DNA of 64,000 nucleotides, from NCBI GenBank assembly GCA_022478985.1, contig JAKSZP010007879.1:620001-684000 (forward strand). Direction: 5' to 3'. The notes beneath the pieces were generated by a model. The model was not told where the DNA came from, searched no databases, and saw only the letters and a list, made by a program, of their open reading frames with translations. This document shows, in pieces, positions 57,346 through 64,000 of the stretch. The DNA is from Massospora cicadina. Lineage: Eukaryota; Entomophthoromycota; Entomophthoromycetes; Entomophthorales; Entomophthoraceae. Position numbers and translations under genes: made by a program. How positions within the stretch are numbered: the stretch's first letter is position 1; each line of letters begins with the position of its first letter.

Positions 57346-58196
57346 CCCACAGGACCAAAAGCACTGGGATTTTTGGACACGCCTGAGACATTAAACGCTG
57401 GTTCAATTGGTGATTTAATCTAATTCATTTTGTTTAAAAGTTTGTTCAGTAAAAGCATTAAGTTGGCTGGCGAGATTGGTAATGTCTTGTTGCAACTAAC
57501 TCCTGAAAATCGTGTTGGTCTCAGTAAATCAGGTAGCTACTTCCTATCAAAGCAGGTTAGCCACTCCTACATCCAGTTGGGAGAGTTAGTTTTGAATAGA
57601 GATAAGTTGGTTGCGGTTTTCAAGAATGGCCTCACAGTTGTCCCTTATGACTGAAGAAGCTGAGTTGTTGAATTCTAAAAGATAGGAGTGTAATTCTTAG
57701 GATAAAGTAAACTGTCTCAAGATTTCCTAATGGTGGATCCCCATCATTTGTACTAAATGGTGAATGGCTGTGTGTGCAAACTGTCACAATTAGAATTCCA
57801 TGCGAGATACTCCTTCTTTGGAGCTGAGTAAGGTGGTGGAATCATATGGAGCTCAGATATTATCAATAATGGTGGAGGCTTGGTTATGATGGGAGCGATC
57901 TCCAGGGAAAAGAGCACCTAGAAGTAATCAATAAATAGTATCATCAACACCTGTAGGCTGAAAACGATAGTTTTGGGGTTCAAGGGTTGGAATAGAAATA
58001 TTGAGTGTAGCATGGAATTGCATAAGATTGGGTTCGTTAATTTCAGGGTTGCAGTTTCCATTGGAAGTTACCCATTGAGTGATGCTGGATATTTCAGTAA
58101 GTGGCCAAGTAGATTCATGGCAGAAATCATCCATTTTGAATATGTTTATTCACCAGGTAGCTCTGGAGAGTACCTGGCAGGGAGCACCAATTATTT

Positions 58197-58716
58197 TGTC
58201 AGGATAGGGTAGCTGAGGGTAATAGTTCCTCTGAAGCATACCAAAATGGATGGAATAAAATTCTCTGAAGAGAGTAGAAAGAAGGGAGAGCTGTGAGTCC
58301 TAAACATAGGGGCCAGTGAACTGCTATGAGCTTGGCAATAGGTGATGAGGGACCTATTGTATAATATCCGATTATTATCAATTTGATGGCCAGAAAGGAG
58401 CTTGCTAAACAAAGGCTCTAAAAATTAGTAAAATAAAAAACAAACTAGAGGTAAAAACGTAACTTTATTTACTAAAATGAACAGATATTTATAGGCTATG
58501 CTTTCATCCTAGTTCCTTCAGGGTAACGACGTCCTCTACTGGCAAGATTTTCAGCACCCTGACGTTGATCAGGAAGTATTTACGGCAAGCTTTACTTTGA
58601 CAAGTTGATTAGGTGATAAAAAATAATGATCCGTTGAAGTGAGAGGAAATTTCATAGAGTTATCAGAGGTAGGGAAATTAGAGTGGGGCTGAGTGGAAGT
58701 GGGATTAATCCCAACA
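58197..58716 (-). repeat. 5' LTR of the collagen-Gag Ty3-like element
   Basis: 520 bp, partner of 51763-52283. On the minus strand it contains TATAAATA (58493-58486), present also in the other LTR near 52058, a core-promoter candidate. Confidence 0.92.
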
Positions 58717-59183
58717 ACAACATTGCAAATACACCATTTTCCTGCTATAAAAAATTTGAGTTATATCAAAAGTATAAAATACTTTTGTTTTTATGTTTAA
58801 TAAAAAGGTCTTACATTACAAAGACAAATTTTTCTTCTGTTTCAATTATTTTTAACTTAGGTGAATTAATCTCCAGTAATAAGTCTAGTATCATATTGAA
58901 ATGAAGATTTAGAAAATCACACTGGTATCTGCTAAAAAGACACTAGTGAAGAAGATACCTTAGCTACTTATAACACTAAGGGTTTAGTTGGCAAAAATAA
59001 TTGTGTTCAGTTCCAGAGGCCAACGTATTAACTTTTTGAAAAGAGGGAAAGAGAGTTTCCAATAAGTTATCTCTAATGGTGCAATCACCAACTACAAAGA
59101 GAAACGCTTACTACATTGGAAGCAATAGAAGAGTTCTTACCAAGAATGCAGTGTCACAAAACCGTACATGAGCTCCACTAGTG
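58717..59183 (+). other. Continuation of the host element right of the Ty3-like insertion
   Basis: It begins with the ACAAC duplication and should be contiguous with 51762 before the insertion. A 73-codon frame at 58683-58904 straddles the LTR edge and is fortuitous. Near 59030-59160 the plus strand has ISNKLSLMVQSPTTKRNA and RRVLTKNAVSQNRT, which look like decayed coding sequence but are not assignable. Confidence 0.35.
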
Positions 59184-60214
59184 TGTCAGGCCAACCAGTA
59201 TGAAGACTGGTGCCCCTTTGATGTTTCGCCTTCATTGGTGTACCAACCCCTTCAAGTCCTGCGTCCAACCCACCAACTAACCACCAATGGCTTTGCCTTT
59301 AGCCCCAGGCGTCTTTGGTGTGAGCCCCGGCAAGTCCTGCCCCCTTCCTGGGCAACTCAGGCACTTCCATGCTGCCCCACCCTCGTGACCCTTCACCAAC
59401 CCATATGGACATGCCACGGTGAGTCCATCCTCCTTCCTGGGTGGCTATGGCAACCCCCACACTGAACCCGCTAGGGTTGGCAGCCCATCAGCTCATCCGC
59501 TGGTAGCCAGCTGGCCAGGTTCCCGTTGGTTCCTCATAGAGAGGAGGCATGGGAGCTTGCAGCACCAGCCACTCCAGGCGTGATCACCCACGCCTATTGG
59601 GGATCTCCTATCCCACCTTCCCCACTCTAGTTGCACTAAGCTACTTCAAACAAACAGGAAAGATGAGCAAACAAGAGATGTTTTTTTAGGAGGGAATGAA
59701 CGACTATTTATACCACTTTCAGGGCTACTGCGCCCAAGTACTCTTTGGCCAAATAGCTACCAGAAAACCATTGGCCTCTTGATGCCACAACTCTATTAGA
59801 TCATAAACTTGTCCAATCATACTTCATAGAGATTCCCTCCAGATCCGCTCATATGATCACCAAAATTATTAAATTAGGTCAATCCATCCTTAGCATAAGT
59901 CGCTGGTCAATCTTATATAATTTTGTAAATAAATAGGACTTCGAGCATCCTTGGCATGAGTCGCCAGTGCTCCAAATTAGTTAGTGGAACCATTCAGATG
60001 ATTTGTAATGAATTCATATTTAAGCTGATAACTCCCACAATGATCTTCAGTTGGAATTTTTGCAGCAGACGCAGCTTCTGCCAAACCTAAACTTGATTAG
60101 ATATATATCACTAAATAGTATCAAACTAGGCGATTATCCAGCAATTATGCCTAACTAACTGAAACATCTAATTTGGATACTATCAGAGTAGATCACCTGG
60201 TTAAAATCCTGACA
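59184..60214 (-). repeat. Probable solo LTR with 7-bp inverted ends
   Basis: It is about 1.03 kb, begins TGTCAGGCC and ends ATCCTGACA, so the terminal TGTCAGG is inverted at the other end. On the minus strand it starts TGTCAGGATTTTAACC, similar to the TGTCAGGATTTTTCC LTR start of the element at 19964-23173. It contains GGTATAAATAGTC on the minus strand near 59703-59715, a TATA candidate. It has no interior or partner in the window. I do not find a matching 5-bp target duplication (TAGTG left, TTCAG right), so an incomplete element or recombination is possible. Confidence 0.5.
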
Positions 60215-60419
60215 TTCAGTATACCCTCTTTTTCTCCAGAACCACTTTTGTTGTCTAATCAATATAAACCAAAGCCAAAACAGCTTTTTTGTCACCCCAG
60301 TTAGTCAATAGAAGTCTGAGGCATTATCCACTAGGCATACCAGATCATGTAATACTGAAAAGTGATCACAGAAGCAGAAGTTGTTGATGTTAAATGGGAC
60401 AGTATGTCACATAGTAGAC

Positions 60420-61200
60420 ACTTGATCGTAAACAAAGATGCGCCTAATACTGGAAGAGTTTGATCCAACTTAAGGACAAAGATTTGGCCACCATGAGGTC
60501 CAGAAAAGTTACCAGCTGTGCCGTTATCTAGAAGTTTATTAACAGCTACTTCACGAGGAGTTTATTATAGGTCACAAGTAAAAGAAAGTAATCCTAATAT
60601 TTTTTTAAATAGAGATCATAGAGAAGGTGATTTTTGGGGATCATCAAGAAACGCATGAACTGTTTATTTAGGAGGTGGGACATTTGGTAAGTCATGTTGT
60701 AGAGCTTCCACCATTCTCAATTACTCAGGTATAGTGTAAGGTTGATTGTGTTCAACAACACAGTCAACTTCTTGTGTTGTGAGACGAATGCAGGTACTCT
60801 TCTTAATAGCGCAGACTGTGATAAAGGGAGGGGGCGAGAACCATTGGTAAATGTAAAGGGAAGTGGAGCTCAGGTAGTTGCTGAGTGAAACGCTCCAGGG
60901 AAAAGCTTCAAGAAGAGTCAAAGTGGGTAATTAGCAAGAAGCAACGTCCTAGCTATCTTAAGTATGTTTATAGATATATCCATATTAAACATACACCAGA
61001 CGGGCCCAGAGATATAAATAAAAAGTCCCTGAGAGCTGAGCAAGTTTAGTATTGGACTAGGGCGAATACAGGTAAAATAAGTAGCTACGGAATTTCCAAA
61101 AATAGGCCGTGGCATTAATGCCAGTTTTGTGCTCAACAATAGGGTTGGACATGTAATTAAACTAAAGCCAAATATTGTGATATGCTTTTCGACCAAATTT
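60420..61200 (-). pseudogene. Unidentified protein-coding remnant
   Basis: The minus strand stays in one frame for about 135 codons (60805 to 60405) with only five stops and no frameshift: IRLTTQEVDCVVEHNQPYTI, LRMVEALQHDLPNVPPPK, VHAFLDDPQKSPSL, TPREVAVNKLLDNGTAGNF and SGPHGGQIFVLKLDQTLPVL. Upstream, 60921-60721 and 61196-60918 are further open frames (LYIYQWFSPPPFITVCAI; MVEKHITIFGF) that probably belong to it in other frames. The pattern, stops without indels, suggests base-substitution decay of a real gene. I do not recognise any family, and RT, integrase and zinc motifs are absent. Confidence 0.45.
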
Positions 61201-64000
61201 TATATTAAAAAAACTTGAAAACAGGGGAAGGCATAGTGAAAATAACTCTTAATTTTTTTAATAATATGAAAATACCTGAGAAGCACAAATAATTATCAGC
61301 TGAAATACTAATATAGGGGGTCTACAAGAATCAACATTTATTTAAAACAGATCTGAGCCAGAAGTTTATTTTCAGCAAGATCAAAGTTTTCTGAACTTAA
61401 CTAAGCTCAGTTTCCTAGTGCCTAGTGAATTTCGGATTTTTGAACAAATTTTATACAAATTTTAGTCATTTTTGCACCGTTATCTTTACCCTAACTAGTA
61501 AAGAAAGACCCCATTTTGGTCAATGACCTAGAGATTTTACTAGTGTCTTTCAAGGGTTCTGTCATTATTTAGTGGCTTCAAAAGCTTAGCCTTGGAAGAG
61601 AAGTCTACCTCAGGAAATATATCACTAGCTGTGACATTGTATGCTGGAGTCAAAACCGTGGTACAGGAAGAAAGCTTTAAGCATTTTTGTAGACTTAAGA
61701 CTTTGGAGTTAAGACCATCACTGGGATGGGACTTGACAGAAAGTAACAGTAGTTACAGATAGTTTAATTGCTACAACTTGTGTTTTAACATTATGATGCA
61801 GAGTGGAACCAATATCTTTTTATAGATAGAATGCATTATCAAAGTAGGCCAGCAAGAGGTCCCAAAATGAGTGGCCCACAAACACTAAAGCCATTGCATC
61901 TCAGAAGGCTGAGATAACAATATTAATGGGTAGATTTAAAGAAAAAGGGTGAGCCCAGGAACGCTCTATAAGTGCTACTAAAATTTTTTAATCTAAGTTA
62001 AATGAATAGATGGTAGAATTGTGGTTTTATATTTTAAAGCGTGCACTGTTAAAGCCACTAGGGTGAAAAAAGGGAGAAGAGCTCCCTGCTTTATTTGCTA
62101 AGTGTAATATGCCCTGAACCTAAAGCAGGCGTCTATAATAATAGAGTTGATGAGGGTTACACTTTATTGGGCATCTGTGGGAAGTAGAGATTAACACCTC
62201 ATACTACAGTTCTTGCCTAAATATCCACCAAAGCATCTAGTACTGATTGTCCACTTCAGTAAAGATAGCATTGGAGTATCCACAGTGCTTGAAGACGAGT
62301 TTGGAGTATATGTTAAAGTCAGTTAAAGAGTAGCTTGCAAACTATCAGCCTAATAGGTGGAATTGAGGAGAGAGAACAATGGCCAGACAGAAAATCCTCT
62401 AAAGTTGAACAATGCAGGTAAGTTCACTTATAATAAGTAAGTGATAACACAAATCTAGATAAAGGGGTGTGCTGAAGCTAATTGATGATTCATTATTTCA
62501 GGGATGTGGCTAAGTGTGAGAAGACTGGGATTTTAATCAGAGTTTGGTAGGATCTAGTGGATGGCTCAGAAAACAATAGGCATAGCCATCTAGATAATGG
62601 TTAATCATAGAAATATGTGATTAAATTAGGCAGGTAATGGTTCACAATAGTACTAAGTGACCCTCCACAAGTGATAGGGCTCTAATAGGGGCACTTGTGC
62701 AGCCTAAAGTTGTAACAACCAGGTTTAGGAGCGGCAGAGTGGATGATAACCCCCTAGGATCCTGGTTGAATGTCAGTAGTAGTTTGAAACATGGTTATAG
62801 CATTAGGAACGACTTTTTCTTAAAATGGTTGAATTTCAAATTTGGTGACATTGTCTTCCAGTTTGTTGCTGGATTAAATAATTGAATTATCCACAATATG
62901 ATTGTGGACAGCGTGGTCACAAAATGACGTTACCCCATTGTTTCTCTAGACAAAACACATATAAAGTGCAGCAGTATCCACAAAGAACAAAATGGAGCTC
63001 ATTTATATGAAAAATAATTATCAGAGTAGATATACTAAAGTATTGAAGGTGACTATCATTGAGGGAAGTACCTTATATACTAGAAAGGTGGCATACGAGA
63101 ATAATGCAGTGAGGGACCTGAGAATGTTAAAAGGACGCTGATTGTTTGGTTAAATTCATTATAATAAAAAGTTTTCAAGGGCTTGGTTAAATTGGAGAAC
63201 CAACTTCATGTTTTTCACTGAGTTAATGGGTACTTGGCAAGAAAATTCAGAATTCTGTTGTGATCAAGAGGGATCCTTGGATTTTTCAGTTTTTAAAAGT
63301 AAAGGCATTTCTCCTTGATGTGTAATCTTTAGTTGTGTTATACTGTTCAAAAAAATATGGGCTATCTTGTGCGTTTTGAACTGATATTTTAAGGTTAAGA
63401 TGATTTTGATACCTGATTTTAAGCTTTTTTAATAGGTTTTTTATATTTGGCACGGTAAAAGTCTGGTAATGTTTGATAGTTTTTTTGAAGAAGGCTTAGT
63501 TTTTATGTTTATCCTGGGCGATCAAATTACCACTTTAATTGGTTTGTGTTAAAGAGATTTGTAGTTGAGAGTATGGGTATATGGGTCATATCCCTGAGGG
63601 TAATTGCTGTGACTAAGCTCTTATCCATTACATAAGTTGAGTCATTCTTCTGCTCTTAATGGTGATTTGTGGATTAGGCTCCTTCTTTGACCTTGCGGGG
63701 TGGAGGACTCTGTAAAGGTAGAGTAATCCCCTTTAAAATACAGTCCACATTGGTATTTTAAAATCTTATACATCAATTTGTGCACAACAATAATCTAGTT
63801 ATATTTTTATCAGCCAATGTATCAAAAGAAATTAACTTAAGATGAAACGTTTCATGCATTGTGAACTAATTTTTTTGCCATCCATAAGTTTAATTTATAT
63901 AAAGATCACTCAAAGTGTTTTTAATAGTTTTAGAAAAAGAATAACTTTATAAAAAATAATAAAAAATATTTGATTAAAGAACTTAAGATAAATAGGCCTT
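61200..64000. other. AT-rich sequence with nothing recognisable
   Basis: There is no long open frame on either strand (the longest is 62 codons, 62697-62885). I found no repeat pair, LTR end, LINE tail or RNA gene by eye. Short coding-like phrases on the minus strand near 62050-62230 are too weak to call. It is likely very old transposon sequence. Confidence 0.35.

Larger units (their letters stand above)
56040..58134 (-). pseudogene. gag: Gag with coiled coil, collagen-like triplets and CCHC knuckle
   Basis: The ATG at 58134 (MDDFCHESTWPLTEISS) lies about 40 bp inside the primer site. The N-terminal domain includes VDDTIY and LLLGALFPGDRSHHN and decays after about 57700. Near 57345-57220 are Gly-X-Y triplets (separate entry). 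A helical region (ALQDELNNL near 56790) follows. A capsid-like block runs 56746-56441, with INQISPVGVNVILALMGT and HFYIFLRTQWKKLL. The knuckle CTYCGHCNHTIQHC (C-x2-C-x4-H-x4-C) is at 56090-56045. Several stops and shifts are present, and a 27-bp insertion interrupts it at 56973-56999. Confidence 0.75.
51763..58716 (-). mobile_element. Full-length Ty3/Gypsy-like element with collagen-like Gag
   Basis: The element is 6.95 kb with LTRs of about 520 bp (51763-52283 and 58197-58716) and an exact 5-bp target duplication, ACAAC (51758-51762 and 58717-58721). On the minus strand the 5' LTR is followed by TTGGTGCTCCCTGCCA (58174-58190), a primer site. Then come gag from 58134, protease, RT, RNase H, integrase with a GPY module, and the pol stop at 52305-52307. 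A polypurine tract CTTGAGGGGGGTGT (52284-52297) touches the 3' LTR. It is disabled by scattered stops. It sits inside the second-E pol fragments, so it is younger than them. Confidence 0.92.

Overview
The window reads as eukaryotic and almost entirely transposon-derived. I find no convincing host gene, no rRNA or tRNA, and nothing prokaryotic (no operons, ribosome binding sites or CRISPR). It is a stack of LTR retrotransposons (mostly Ty3/Gypsy-like) and L1/Tx1-like non-LTR retrotransposons (LINEs), nested in one another and mostly broken by stops and frameshifts. A large-genome fungus is my best guess, from the style of the elements. That is inference: no host gene is available to place the organism.

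Layout. 1-2418 is an old Ty3-like pol (+). It is broken by a complete but decayed Ty3-like element on the minus strand (2419-11834, LTRs of about 1.09 kb), and its far flank may resume at 11835. LINE A (12360-17619, minus) is full length with a 23-bp target duplication. LINE C (17966-28702, minus) is an older relative that has been hit three times: by a 3.2-kb LTR element without pol (19964-23173), by a probable solo LTR (25032-25602), and by a 1.76-kb insert of unknown type, X (26298-28056). Removing these leaves about 5.2 kb, the same length as LINEs A and B.

Element F (28937-42106, plus) has its 5' LTR split by about 8.2 kb of further insertions. These include LINE B (29552-34813, plus, 15-bp target duplication) and element D (35054-36981, plus). 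D is an ORF1-only LINE derivative that carries the LINE 3' tail.

Element E (43114-49132, plus) has a gag remnant, a short retro-insert (45812-46390), and a region Y (46961-48403) whose coding sequence matches X. A second copy of E's 5' leader and gag start follows directly (49133 on), then pol fragments. That stretch is broken by a full-length Ty3-like element (51763-58716, minus, ACAAC duplication) with collagen-like Gly-X-Y triplets in Gag. A probable solo LTR follows (59184-60214), then an unidentified minus-strand pseudogene (60420-61200). The last 2.8 kb holds nothing I can read.

Working logic. LINEs A and B would encode ORF1 (RRM-like region plus zinc knuckle) and ORF2 (APE endonuclease, reverse transcriptase, C-terminal CCHC). 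In A, B and C the ORF1 stop and the ORF2 start codon position lie six bases apart, in the same frame, inside an inverted repeat. D probably borrowed ORF2 from such elements. The most interesting signals are this junction, element D, the X/Y family, the collagen-like Gag, and a 27-bp retro-insertion with a perfect 16-bp target duplication.
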